Positions 12,931 through 23,559 of a stretch of DNA of 64,000 nucleotides are shown here, piece after piece (position 1 is the stretch's first letter; every line of letters begins with the position of its first letter). The DNA lies in contig NC_088872.1 in NCBI RefSeq assembly GCF_032884065.1, forward strand, positions 1,054,001 through 1,118,000, in the 5' to 3' direction. The DNA is from Artemia franciscana (lineage: Eukaryota > Arthropoda > Branchiopoda > Anostraca > Artemiidae). The notes beneath the pieces are model-generated. The model made no database searches and was not told where the DNA came from. It worked only from the letters and a program-made list of their open reading frames with translations. The translations under genes and the position numbers were made by a program.

Positions 12931-13713
12931 AAAAAAAAGTTTAAATGCATCCAGATTTAAGTAAATTAAAAAAATACTGCTTGTGTTAGGATTCAAATTT
13001 GTTCAAAAAGTTTGTCTAACATACAAATAGCAACCCATACTGTGGATTCTTATAGAAAAACGAAAAAATGTAGAATGCTATTTTTCCATGTAAAAGATTC
13101 ATTCTGTCAGTAAAAAACGAACAGAAATTAATTCAAAAACCTTTTTCAGCACAACAAGTTTTTGAAAGAACATTAAAGAGCTCCATTAAGCCAAGAATGA
13201 GGAAAAATAAAGTCAAAAAGCTTTCAAGTATAAAACCACTACAAATCATAATCAATAAACAAGTTAATAAATATAATTGGTTAATAATCAATAAACAAAA
13301 CTCCAAAGGGACAGGAATTACAATAAATAGCCAAGTCAAACGCAAAATGAGAAAAAAGAACATGAGTAGGAATGATAACCCCCCTCCCTTCTCAAGATCA
13401 AAACACAATTTGAACTTTACTGAAAACAAAATACGTTTGAAATGTCATCGCTTTTTTTGTGTTTCATAAATAAAATAAAATTATCACAACTTTAACGAAG
13501 AAATATCAGTACATATCAATTAAACTGAAAATCCACGGTCGTTTATTTTTTTCAGTAAAGTACATTGTGTTCTGGTTTTGAGAAGGCATGGGGGTCTCTA
13601 GGGGAACTCTGCTAGTTAACAGTAAGAACTGAATTAGGTGATCCTTTAGCTATAACACAAGGTTTGTTCGTGATTACATGTCTTTTTCGACCTGTTCAAC
13701 CTCTAATAGCAAA
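12931..13713. other. Non-coding or unresolved flank of the viral element
   Basis: Two overlapping opposite-strand frames of 90-98 codons exist at 13133-13469, one lysine-rich and one leucine/phenylalanine-rich. This is the pattern of compositional open frames, not of a gene. The left end of the viral element is not visible as a repeat. Confidence 0.4.
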
Positions 13714-14077
13714 ATGGCTCTCGTTTGTCCTGATATTGATTACTATGTTGCTATTATTGGTCCAAGACAAATGGGTCATGAAATTGACTATTAAAAAGGT
13801 CGTTCATCAATGTCGGGTTATGGTCTTGGCAGTTAGTTTTCTAAGTTGTTTCGCTCTGCACTACCCAAGGCTAAAAAAAATATATTGTACCGGTTGCAGT
13901 GGATTTTATATCCTCTACACTAAACAATTGGGCTTAGGCAAGGATTCCAGAAAGTGTTTTGGAAAATATCACGTTTGGTATATGAACCCTTGGCAGGAAA
14001 TTGAAATCTCGACAAAGGGTAAAAGGTTTGAAAGGTCAAAAAATTATGTTAGATTAATAAACCATTTTTTCTCCTAG
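13714..14077 (+). pseudogene. Minor virion (X-like) protein remnant
   Basis: Two short pieces in one reading frame resemble the small basic glycine-rich virion protein of Polinton/adintovirus-type elements. The first starts at ATG 13714 and contains IDYYVAIIGPRQMGHEIDY, ending at a TAA. The second contains MSGYGLG (13810) and, after one stop, FSKLFRSALPKAKK. The arrangement of a Tyr-Tyr motif, then G-G/GYGLG, then an F-LFR--P--KK helix is characteristic of that family. A frameshift near 13880 moves the rest (to 14077) into the frame containing LGLGKDSRKCFGK. Immediately downstream is the capsid gene in the same orientation. Assignment is by motif only. Confidence 0.55.
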
Positions 14078-14093
14078 ACTGAAATGACATATC

Positions 14094-15338
14094 CACCACA
14101 CAAGGACTCCCATTCACCAATCATTTCTTTTTTAAATCTTTTCAATGCAGAAAATGTTGATGTGAGTGTAAAACATGGTCACTACAAACAACTCTAACCA
14201 CAACAATCACTATCTGAAAACATTCATTTTCAAATTTATTCCAATGAAGATTATTTTGCGAATAGTGTCTTCCAAATTTATAGATTTACGTGTGGTAGTC
14301 AAGAGATCTGACAACGAAATGCCAAGTTTTACTGTAGGAATATCCTATGAATATTGTATATTGTATAATTTATTTAGACAAATAAATGTCTAAATAAATA
14401 GAACAGTGGTAAGCAATAGCAACAATTTCTCAAATAATACGAGCGGCATACAGTTCATGTTGATGACACCAAAGTCATATAAGGAATTAAGGGGTTTCAC
14501 CAATGGATATGTATATAAGACCGACACGGACACTAAAGATGCCCTTAAAGAGGCGAAAACTAGTGAATTACATTTAGTTGAGAAAATAAATCACGATATA
14601 TTTGATATGCCTCAAAGGCTACCATCGAACCTTAACGTGGACATAAATGGACGCGGGCTCCGTCCAATTTCATTTTACAAAAGGATCTTCCTACATCACC
14701 TGATATAACAGTCTCTTCCATCTCAGCAATACTCGGCAAAAGAACAGTTTTTGCGTTCTGTTGCTTTTGCAGTGAAAAAACTGAGAGCTAGTGGAAATAA
14801 TATCAAACTATTTGTTCCTCATACAATCACCAATCAGCGACATATTACCACGGGTTCACACACCTTCATTGACTCTTCATTTGTCAATCGTGAAGATCCT
14901 TCAAAACTGGTAATAAAATCTTTAAAAATTGATAGTGCTATAGGTTCGTGGACAAGTTGCCCATACAAATTTTAAATGTTTGGAATTTCCTCTCTTGTGT
15001 GTAAACTAAATGGAATTCCACTCTATAATTTGTCCCTTGATAAATCCTGTAAGACAATCTATGAGTTGACAATGCAATCTCTAGATCAAGATTCATAACT
15101 ATTCGAACATTGTATAACTGATAGAATGTTTGCAAAAACTCACGGTATCATTGTACATTGTATCACTCAAGATATGAGAATTGTGCGAACGGGGAGTGCA
15201 CATTTAGATTGCATCTTTGTAATTCCACTAGTTGAGTGTATTTTATTAATCTCATTAAATAAACTTGAAACTTACAGGGAAATCACTCCCAAAGGCAGTA
15301 TTTTACTAGGCCTCGCATCATCAACACGAATCAAATAA
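14094..15338 (+). pseudogene. Double-jelly-roll major capsid protein remnant
   Basis: A decayed gene of about 415 codons read through several frames. A start is possible at ATG 14094. Segments in order follow Polinton/adintovirus hexon-like capsids. An N-terminal segment near 14130-14300 has SENIHFQIYSNEDYF. Near 14380-14520 come LFRQINV and SNNFSNNTSGIQFML. Then comes HLVEKINHDIFDMPQRL. A central part (14751-14975) has FIDSSFVNREDPSKLVI and SAIGSWTSCPYKF. After a stop, FGISSLVCKLNGIPLYNLSL follows in the same frame. The C-terminal part (15126-15338) has RTGSAHLDCIFVIPLVE. Multiple stops and frameshifts make it non-functional. The family usually has somewhat longer capsids. Neighbours are the X-like protein upstream and the protease downstream. 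Confidence 0.75.
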
Positions 15339-15451
15339 TCAGTGTATTTGATATGGATCCCATGTTCAAATACAAATCCTATTGTATACCATCGGGATTC
15401 CTTGAAAAAAATTCAAAGTGTTAACAACACCATTATCATTGCTTATAGCTG

Positions 15452-15708
15452 TCCATCGAATTTAAAGACAGTTCAGTGGCTATGCATCTTCCAAACCGCA
15501 GAGAATATATAATTTTCGACCCTCTTGGCCTACCAGACTCTTTGTACACTCAGCACATCAACAATTTTATTGAAAGAAGTTGGAAAACTGTTTTTCGTAA
15601 CCAAAAGGAGTGCAGCATTTAATGACCAAAAGTTGTGGTTTTCATACAATACTATGTTTCGTTTTCCGATGTCGTGGCTATACTTACAATGAATTTCCCA
15701 ACATTTAA
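15452..15708 (+). pseudogene. Adenain-type cysteine protease remnant
   Basis: This resembles the capsid-maturation protease (PRO) of Polintons, adintoviruses and adenoviruses. The acidic-residue block EYIIFDPLGLPDSLY is visible near 15495-15545. A +1 frameshift near 15605 then moves the reading to a frame with VQHLMTKSCGFHTILCF. That second block corresponds to the oxyanion Gln and the nucleophile Cys-Gly of the family. The His-Trp normally found just before the acidic block is not recognisable; the residues there read DSSVAM. So the catalytic His appears lost, on top of the frameshift and an in-frame TAG upstream. The frame ends at TAA 15706-15708. Same strand and order as the capsid remnant. 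Confidence 0.75.
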
Positions 15709-15860
15709 GTAGACAATATAATTTTTAGAACAATATACTGAAAATATACCTTCATACCTGTAAAATATTGCTTTCGGTGCCCTACTGTTCTAAAAATGCT
15801 TGTAAATTTGTTTATTAATAAAAAATTTGTAAATAGATAAAAAATTACTTTTTTTACTCT
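15709..15860. other. Convergent intergenic gap of the viral element
   Basis: AT-rich spacer between the plus-strand protease and the minus-strand gene cluster, with AATAAA-like motifs for both directions (for example near 15818). This fits a convergent transcription boundary. Confidence 0.4.
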
Positions 15861-16598
15861 TTAGATTTCTTCTTCTACGTATAGATAGCTGTCGAGAACA
15901 ATTAATGGCGGTACATCATTTGAATTACCTGCATGCTGATCTTTATGTGCTAAGTCAGGGCCACATTTTCTAAAGTGTGATGTAATTTCACCCTTATTGC
16001 ATCTCTTTGTGAAGTCAATGGTACCATTTTAATTAATATTGTAAAATTCATATGTTTCCATTTGCTTATTTGAAGCAATATTACATACAGTCTTTTTCAA
16101 AAGGAGAATCACTTTCTTTAACAGCGAAATAAAAATGAGTAGGTTTTTCGTCATAGTAGCCATTGTCTTCGCAACAATGACGCGGAAACCAAAGTCTCTT
16201 GTTATTCCACAAGTTAAAGCGTAGAACTGATTCTTCTTCCCAATACAATTTAAAACTTCGAGGATATCAGCCTTTTAGAAATAGATTAAAATCTCATTTT
16301 CGATTTTTTCCAATCATACCAGGATAGGTTTGCTCCCACTGATCAGACTTATCATAGTGACAATTGCAGTATAGGAATCCTCTTTTGTGAGAGTCAGAAA
16401 TCTCTTCAAGACAGGAATTTCAGTATTTAATTTGTATTGCATATCCTCTATATAATTTACACGGATTGCATAGTCTACACTTTTCATCATAACCATCAAT
16501 GCTTGAACAATTCTCACTTGATGATCTCCTGCCATGTGTATATATGCATAGTAGACATGTATAGAGTCTTTTTTTAGTGTTGACTCTCTCACCGCCAA
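15861..16598 (-). pseudogene. Decayed unknown gene of the viral element
   Basis: On the minus strand one frame runs from about 16598 to TAA 15863-15861 with only three internal stops (TGA at 16316, then two TAA) over about 245 codons. The first part (16598-16314) is uninterrupted but begins with a TTG, so the true start is unknown. In the middle (about 16220-16100) a neighbouring frame looks more protein-like, with RLWFPRHCCEDNGYYDE. I infer two compensating frameshifts. The C-terminus reads LDSYLYVEEEI. I do not recognise the family; the Cys-Cys and His-rich middle could bind a metal. It lies downstream of the CARD-like frame on the same strand. Confidence 0.4.
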
Positions 16599-16645
16599 AA
16601 AAAATTTGACTTATGATCGATAAAGAGAGTGTTTTTTTCTTGTTC

Positions 16646-16671
16646 TAGAGAGAGAGAGAGAGAGAGAGGAG
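16646..16671. repeat. (GA)n microsatellite
   Basis: A short AGAGAG run between two minus-strand frames of the viral element. Slippage here may have separated frames that were once closer. Confidence 0.8.
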
Positions 16672-16772
16672 TAATCCAGTGACATGACAAAAATTGTTTG
16701 AACGGGATCTTCTAAATTGTCGATATATATATTGTTCTCAAGAAAAAGTCATTTGGATAGAGTCTTAAATCA

Positions 16773-17048
16773 TCATTGATTTTCTAGGGTAGTGTTCAAA
16801 AGCAAATCCACAATATTATTTTGTTTCGTTTCAATTAATATGTCAATAAATTGTGTAAATGCGTTTGGGCCAAGACCTAAAAGTTTCATAAAATAGTCCA
16901 AAGATGGAAAATCATTTATTACTCTATCTTTAAGTATTATTTGAGAATATATTTGCCTTTGAAAAGATAACTCTAGAAAATCATCATCTAGAATCAAAAC
17001 TTTTTCGAAATCACAAGATTTAGCATAATTTCTGTTTCTCAAATCCAC
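16773..17048 (-). CDS. CARD-like small protein, possibly viral
   Basis: A 91-codon frame on the minus strand. Its C-terminal two-thirds matches the shape of a caspase-recruitment domain: a hydrophobic helix (FLELSFQRQIYSQIIL), a helix with spaced acidic/aromatic residues, then LLGLGPNAFTQFIDIL and an ending NNIVDLLL. The G-P-x-A-F-xx-F-xx-L signature followed by I-x-x-L-L is typical of the last CARD helices. The only in-frame start near the N-terminus is GTG, just after an in-frame TAA. An ATG at 17051 is out of frame by one, so the original start is probably frameshifted and the gene may be a pseudogene. A host-derived death-fold gene in a DNA virus would be expected to act on apoptosis or innate signalling; that is inference. 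It sits between the small ORF at 17209-17505 and the decayed gene at 15861-16598. Confidence 0.5.
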   Translation of the reverse strand: MDLRNRNYAKSCDFEKVLILDDDFLELSFQRQIYSQIILKDRVINDFPSLDYFMKLLGLGPNAFTQFIDILIETKQNNIVDLLLNTTLENQ

Positions 17049-17208
17049 CCATTTTTAAATCCTAAAACTCTCACAGCTGACTACAAACTAATTAAGACTC
17101 TTCATACTTCAAGAATATTCCTAGAGGAAACGTAATCTACTAAAAATATCCAACAAGAAAAACGTTTTTGATTTAGAAACATTTTGTTTATATAAGTACA
17201 ACAAAATA

Positions 17209-17505
17209 TCACTCATTTTTCACTTGCTGATTCAATTTATTGTCCTCAATATATTTCACTATTGCATTTAAAGCAGCTTGAAGTCTATGTATCTGTATTA
17301 TATTAAGTTTTGCTGCAAAAAGTAACCGCTCCTTCAATTTGAATTTGCTCAATGATATCACGGTTCTTACATTCATATCATCCCATTCTAGGCTTAGTTG
17401 AGATCCTCTTGTAATTTCTACTACTACTTTTGGTACTCTTGTCTTCATAATATTGCTGCTACCGGCTCCACTATCAACATCTAACAGTCTAAAAATACCA
17501 CTCAT
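17209..17505 (-). CDS. Intact 98-aa hypothetical protein of the viral element
   Basis: An uninterrupted ATG-to-stop frame on the minus strand, with ATG at 17505. The N-terminus is Ser/Gly-rich (MSGIFRLLDVDSGAGSSN). A beta-like stretch VPKVVVEITRGSQLSLEW follows, and then an amphipathic helical end (LKERLLFAAKLNIIQIHRL and on). It is followed 160 bp later by the CARD-like frame on the same strand, so it is probably the first gene of the leftward cluster. No family recognised. Its intactness beside broken neighbours is notable but could be chance for 98 codons. Confidence 0.45.
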   Translation of the reverse strand: MSGIFRLLDVDSGAGSSNIMKTRVPKVVVEITRGSQLSLEWDDMNVRTVISLSKFKLKERLLFAAKLNIIQIHRLQAALNAIVKYIEDNKLNQQVKNE

Positions 17506-17596
17506 TTTTGTTAATATGCATTGTCGAATAAAAACTTAATGAAAAGGAATATATCCAGATTATTCTCTCTCTAAAAAAACTTTCTTACTAATATGA

Positions 17597-17620
17597 ATTA
17601 TGTTGAAAACTCAACATAAT
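17597..17620. repeat. 10-bp arm palindrome upstream of the leftward cluster
   Basis: ATTATGTTGA, a 4-nt loop AAAC, then TCAACATAAT; a further copy of TCAACATAAT follows directly. It lies about 90 bp upstream of the first minus-strand ORF, so it could be a promoter-proximal element or part of the element's end. Confidence 0.6.
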
Positions 17621-17959
17621 TCAACATAATTTTATAATGGATCTGGCTGCTAGGACTCCATTGGTATATGCGAATGAGATTCTCATGGAAGTATGCATAA
17701 GAGATGTATTCTCTGTAATTTCATCTGACATTTAAGTAGGGCAAGCCTCAGGTCTCCTGTCTGTAGTATTGACAACCTATAGTGCTCAGATAAGGGTGTA
17801 TCTTCTGTGATATAGGCTAGCTTTAGTGTCTAAATAAGGAGGTAGAATCAGTAGCTGGAATACTAACACTACTCATTGATGGTTTCATTGATCATTGACT
17901 ACTCATTATGTACTATAGATGGTTTGAACGAGTTCACTAAATATCTCGTCAAACTTAGA

Positions 17960-18039
17960 TCTGAGACCACATACAATGCAGGGGGCTACCGTCAACAGGT
18001 CTGAGACCACATACATTGCAGGGGGCTACCGTAAACAGA
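17960..18039. repeat. 40-bp tandem duplication
   Basis: TCTGAGACCACATACA(A/T)TGC and the following GGGGGCTACCGT(C/A)AACAG appear twice with exact 40-bp spacing and two differences. No gene in the surrounding 17621-18489. Confidence 0.9.
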
Positions 18040-18489
18040 TTAGTTTGGATGGGCAATGGACGTGCTACAGGTCGTCTAAAAAACGGGTGTTTGATCCTAG
18101 GCTTTTTATTATTGTCAATCATAACCTGGTAAAAGAATATTTGCTGGGTGATTAGCCAAACAAATATTTACATCCATTGTCATGCACCATACACGAAACG
18201 GTGCCATCTGCAGATGCACCTCGTTACTGCATATTCAATATGGAGGTTGTACGGCATAATGGGTTAGGACTCGATAATAAGTGTTCCCACTTTGCAAATG
18301 CTTGATTATCCCTAGTTTTATATTATAATTGCAGGGGGATTTTTAGAATCTAAAACTCAGATTCTGCTCCATCCCATAACCATCTTCCAAGATGTTGTGG
18401 AGATGATATTTTGATTGACTGGCCATTGACTCTTGTTGACAATTGTTGACAAATTGACAAGTTTGACTCTTTCTCTCAACTCTATTTTT

Positions 18490-20030
18490 AAAACAACAAA
18501 AAACTTTAGCGTAAAGAGCTGGGCGTTGAGGGGGGAAGAGCCCCTTTCAAAAGTAATTTCTGTTCGTTTTAAGTTTTAATATCGCTCCTTACTTTCAGTT
18601 AAAAAAAAATTTATTTAATTTCTGAACGTTTTTGAATTAATGCATGTTTTGATTTTGGCTCTCCGCACATGAATAATCAAAATGAAATTTGCATATTAAT
18701 TTATTTTTATGGCTAAATGGCTTTTTCATAGTTTTGGTCGGACTATTTTGAGAAAAAAGAGCGGGGGAGTAGGCCTAGTTACCCTCCAATTTTTCAGTTA
18801 TTTAAAAAGGCAACTAGAACTTTCAATTTTGTACGAACCTTTTTATTAGTAAAAATATACGTAACTTACGAATTAACTTACGTAACGAACTCCTAAATTC
18901 GTATGTTTTTATTACGTGTATGAGGAAGTTCACCCTCTCGTTAATACCTCGCTCTTTACAAAAGCTTAAATTTTGTCCTAATTTCTTAAGAATGACCCCT
19001 GAATCACAAAGGCCATAGAATAAATAGTTGAAATTAATAAAATTACTTCAGCGTAAAGAGCGAGGTATTAGGAGGAGGAGAACCCCTCATATGTTAATGC
19101 AATTATAATTTCTGTTCGTTTTAAGTTTTAATGCTGCTCCTTACTTTCAGTTGAAAAAAGTTTTCGTATTTACTTTTTCATTGTTCTTTGAGAAGAATGC
19201 TAAAAAATCCTGCGCCCCCTTCATGGAAATTTTCCTCCCCTATTAAAAAATTATCCATGGAAAGTTCCCCCCGTATAACCCCCTCCCTCCAATCCCTCCC
19301 CACAACCAAAAAAATACCCTGAAAGCGTCTGTACACTTCCCAATAACCATTACTATATGTAAACACTGGTCAAAGTTTGTAACTTGCAATACCTCCCACG
19401 GGTACTTTTGGGAAGTAAGTCGTCCCCAAAGACATAGTTATTAGGTTTTTCGATTATGCTGAATAAAATGGCTATCTCAGAATTTTGATCCGGTGACTTT
19501 GGGGAAAAAAATTAGCGTCGGAGGGGGCCTAGGTACCCTCCAATTTTTCGTTCACTTAAAAAGGGCACTAGAACTTTTAATTTACTTTAGAATGAGCTCT
19601 CTCACGACATTCTAGGACTACTGGGTCGATACGATCACCCCTGGAAAAAAAATAAACACGCATCCGTGATTTGTCTTGGTAGCAAATAATGCAAAATTCC
19701 ACATTGTTGTAGATAGGAGCTTAAAACTTCTACTACTTCTCTCTGATACTTCTTCTCTGATACGCTGGATGTAATGGTGTGATTTTCGTTAGGATTATAT
19801 GACTTTTAAGGGGTGTTTACTCCTATTTTCTAAAATCAGGCAAATTTGTTCAGGCTCTTAACTTTTGATGGGTTATTCCAAACTTAATGGAACTTATATA
19901 TTTACAATCAGCATTCCAAGGCAATTCTTTTGATGTAACTATTGTTATAAAAGTTCCGTTTTTTAGAGTTTAGGTTACTATTGAGCCGGGTCGCTCCTTA
20001 CTACAGTACGTTACCACGAACTGTTTGATA
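18490..20030 (+). mobile_element. Interspersed repeat family 1, copy A
   Basis: About 1.5 kb, aligning along its length with 50414-52141. Landmarks in order: TTTAGCGTAAAGAGC, TCGCTCCTTACTTTCAGTT, the phrase GAATTAATGCATG, a poly-purine GAGCGGGGGAG, CCTCCAATTTTTC, GATCACCCCTGG, TTGAGCCGGGTCGCTCCTTACT and GTTACCACGAACTGTTTGAT. It has no ORF of consequence, so it is a non-autonomous element. The left-hand arm is missing relative to copy B. Confidence 0.8.
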
Positions 20031-21529
20031 AATAATCCTAATAATCCTATGAATAAATGCTAGCCAATAGTTCTTTGTTAAAAGTGTGCCTCAATTTGTT
20101 GGTTTATTTTCTTATACCTATTTTGCTTCGGCCATACTACATTATTTCCTTGTTCTGGAGGGCCCCGTCTTTTTACAACCTGATTGGTTTATAACCAAAT
20201 TAAGTCGGGATCTGCTATCAAATGAATTTATGTCACTCTAGGAACGTATAGCCTGCTACTCAAGACCTGGTTGGTTCTTTTGTATAAAATTTTAAGCCGG
20301 TCCGAGGAGAGCATCCACTTTCAGATATCACATAGACCAAGTGGCTCGTGCCAAGCGTGGCGAGAACTGTGCCACGCGAAGCAGAACTATATGCCACGTA
20401 TGACGTTCTAGAACAAATATACCAGGTGACGGAAAGTAAGTGCCCCCTTAAGCCAGTTATCCTTTTGAATCGCAAAATTTTTTAAATGCAATATCTCTTT
20501 TTCTTATTTGGTTTTATTTTTATTTTATCTCCTGACAAACACTGTTTTAAACAGGGATAAACAGAAAGGAGATATTGAGAAATTCAGCAACCGATAAAAG
20601 GCAAAAGAGATTACAAAACATGTTCCAGTTAACTCATAACTCCTTGTGAGGAAGTAGTCAATAGAGAAAAATTTCTTTCTACTCGAAAGAAAGCTTTTTT
20701 TTTCATTTCAGGGAGAGCTTTCTTTAAAATAGAGTCAACAAGAACGTCCATAGGAGAGCTCCGCACCCTGGCTCATCCTTAAAAACAAATCATCATTTTT
20801 TTTATTCCCCTCCTCCCCACAGTTTCACGCAATATACCTGTTTTGCACTCCCCTGGACCGTATATAGTAAATCGGTTTGGCAAGGGGGTGAGGTGATTAC
20901 AAAAAAAAATAAACAAGGGGGAGGGGGTCCTACGGGTCATATTACATGTATTTTTAAGACAAATATACGAGTCAGAGAAATAATTTGAGGGAAAGAGGTT
21001 ATAATCTGGTGACCCCCTGGTTAAGCCTCTGTGCTCTTCCCAAATTGTTTCCGTATGGATACTAGGTTGGGCAACAGGATCCATGCGTTGCAATGTGCTT
21101 CGGAAATGGTCAATAATTAGCAAATAAGATGAAAAGGGTAAGCAAATGTGAAAAATTAAGAAATATTAAAGCATGACAGAGAAAGAAACCGTTAAAAAAA
21201 CAATGGGTCTATGACCAATAGAAAGAAAAAAAGGAAGAAAACAAACGCAATGATATTTCACACGTATAAAAATAGGTTTTTGTCAGCCTTGAGAGAGAAA
21301 TAGTTTAAGACTAAACAATTTAAAATAAAAACCGCCAAATGTCAAACTAAAATGAATAAAATAAATTTATCACTGAGAATGCCTAATTTTATGCAGACAG
21401 AACATTCGTTTGATTATTTTCCTCTTCTTTTTTCATACATCCCATGGACCCACTGTTTTTCTCAAGATGTGTTTCTTTGTCTTGTCATGGAAGGGCTGTT
21501 AGAATTTGGATCTTTTAATATATTAAATA
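20031..21529. other. Non-coding stretch between repeats
   Basis: No supported gene. A minus-strand open frame of 114 codons at 20779-21123 has no domain and mixed composition, and is left out. The rest is AT-rich with short pyrimidine tracts. Confidence 0.45.
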
Positions 21530-22330
21530 GAAAAAAAAAAATTCAACTGAAAGTAAAGAGCAATATTAAAACTTAGCCTTCCTCAATACGTTGCTCTTTA
21601 CGGTATAGTTTGACTATTTGTTCCAATTACTTAAGGTGACTCCTGAAACACAAGGGCCATTTAATTAGAATAATAAGCTTTTTTTAAAAGTTCCAAAAGA
21701 TATTCTACCGTAAAGACAGAAGCGCTGAGGAGGGGGCAACCGCCTTCATATGCGTAATAGTTTCTGTTCGTTTCAAATTTTCATGTGCCCCTTACTTCCA
21801 GTTAAAAAAACTTGTTTTTTAATTTAATTTTTGACTGTCGTCAAGAAATCCGCCCCCTCCCAACAAGATTCTAGCATGTACTCCCCCTCCCACTAGAAAA
21901 ATATCCCGAAGAAAGCTTGTTTTTCATTGAATATCTGATTGTCTTTTGAATAATGCCGGGAAACCCACCTCCCTCAATGTAAAATTCCCTTCCCCACAAA
22001 AAATTCCTCCATGGAAAGATCCTCCTACACAACCCCACCTCCCCTCACCAGATCCCCTCAGGAAATATGTCTGCATACTTCCCATTAATCAATGCTATAT
22101 GTAAATAATTTGCAAAGTTCAAAGCTTGCAGTCCTTCCCCAGGGGACTGTGGGGGGTCTAGTCATCATCAAAGACATAGCTGTTAGACCTTTGAACCTGT
22201 ATTTTAGATCTATCTCTGAAAATTTCGATTTGAGAGTATATATTTTTCGTCCATGTTCATCTAAGGTAAGGGCCTTTCGGAGGAGGAAGGAATGGATCTA
22301 GATACTTAAAAAGAACTTCCCGTTGTCAGG
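21530..22330 (+). mobile_element. Interspersed repeat family 1, diverged partial copy
   Basis: Contains the family's left terminus in decayed form (GAAAGTAAAGAGCAATATTAAAAC at about 21550) and the hairpin arm (TTTCTGTTCGTTTCAAATTT). It also has the segment around CTCCATGGAAAGATCCTCC and CTATATGTAAA, but lacks the right terminus. 22510-22523 downstream is a C homopolymer. Confidence 0.65.
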
Positions 22331-23082
22331 TTCAAGATCCGTTCCGAAAATTTTATTCACCAGGAAAAAAAACAACTTTCTATGGTAGAAAAATGTCCAT
22401 CTGTTAGAATTTTACTATTTAATGTTTGAGATTTTGCCTCCTTATTTGTAGCGAAGCATAGTAAGAAGTATTTCAGAGTGATCCTGCTAAAACACGTTCT
22501 TGGACATGTACCCCCCCCCCCCCTTCCTCAAGCACGAAGTGTATAAAGCTCCTTTTTTTACCTTCTCCCTTTTAAGCTCTAATTTCCCTTAAATATTTTA
22601 ATTTCACATCTCAGCACATCATTGAGGGCCGATCAGTTTATTATTTTAGTACAAGATTCATTTCCAAAAAATCAAAACTGTTTGAAAGAAAACCCAAATA
22701 TATTAAATGATAATACTGTGAATACATTATATTATTTTTGATGATATTCACTGACGAAAGTTTGAAGTAAGGATATTTAGCTAATTTTCGGACACGCGTA
22801 CCAACCGACTATGCGTTCATTGACCAATCAGCATTGTCAGTCTTATGCAAGGTTGTATGCTGATAGGTTAGGTTACAAATCTAAGAAATGGGTTAGAATC
22901 TCAGAAATGCCCAACATTCACCATTAGTGCATGGTGAATGTTAACAAACACATATTCGCTTGGTGTTCGGGACAAATTGTGTTCTGGTTCGGGACAAATT
23001 CGGTGTTGGTGTTCGGGTGGATCTCCGAAACATTTGTCAAATGTCCTTATTTTGGGGTTTCACCAGTGAATGTTGACATTCA
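22331..23082. other. Non-coding stretch
   Basis: No gene seen. AT-rich with a poly-C run near 22510. About 22925-23030 has GTGTTCGGGACAAATT-like short direct repeats. Confidence 0.45.
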
Positions 23083-23228
23083 CCAGATTTTGGTCTTTCA
23101 CCGCAATATGTTATGTATATACACTTTTTTCAAGGTCCCAACCTCGCAGCAACACTCACCAGATTTTAGTCTTTCACCTTAACATGTTATGTGTATATAC
23201 TTTTTCCAAGGTCCCAACCTCGCAGCTG
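23083..23228. repeat. Two tandem copies of a 73-bp unit
   Basis: Each unit begins TTCACCAGATTTTGGTCTTTC-like and ends CAAGGTCCCAACCTCGCAGC, with ATATGTTATGTATATAC between. The overlapping open frames at 22931-23321 are made from this repeat. Confidence 0.85.
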
Positions 23229-23559
23229 AATCGCAATTGGGAAAAACCTCAAAGAGTAAAAGCGCTGCTACTTTTGCTTCAGAGCCCAATTACATTCGAT
23301 AAAGATTACCATGTAATTTAGAAGAAGTATTTTTTTAATTTTTGTGTGTCAGGTAGGCAAAAAAGCTATGCCATTTGAATCAGTATTTAATGCTCTTTTG
23401 ATATATTATCATCACTACCTTTGCAAGTGTGCCCTAGTCACAACGGGGTAAGATAAAAAAAAGTTTGCTGACCATTTGTTTTTGTTTTTATTACGGTTTT
23501 ATTGTGGTATTATTAACCAAATGCCGATGATATAAAATTACAAAAGGGTAAAATACCCA

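Noticed and set aside
13133..13469. Two opposite-strand frames of 90-98 codons left of the viral element
   Set aside because: One is Lys/Asn-rich and the other Leu/Phe-rich, the mirror expected from AT-rich DNA; neither matches a viral protein I recognise.
20779..21123. 114-codon minus-strand open frame
   Set aside because: No domain, mixed composition, no homologous look, flanked by repeats; long frames of this size occur by chance.
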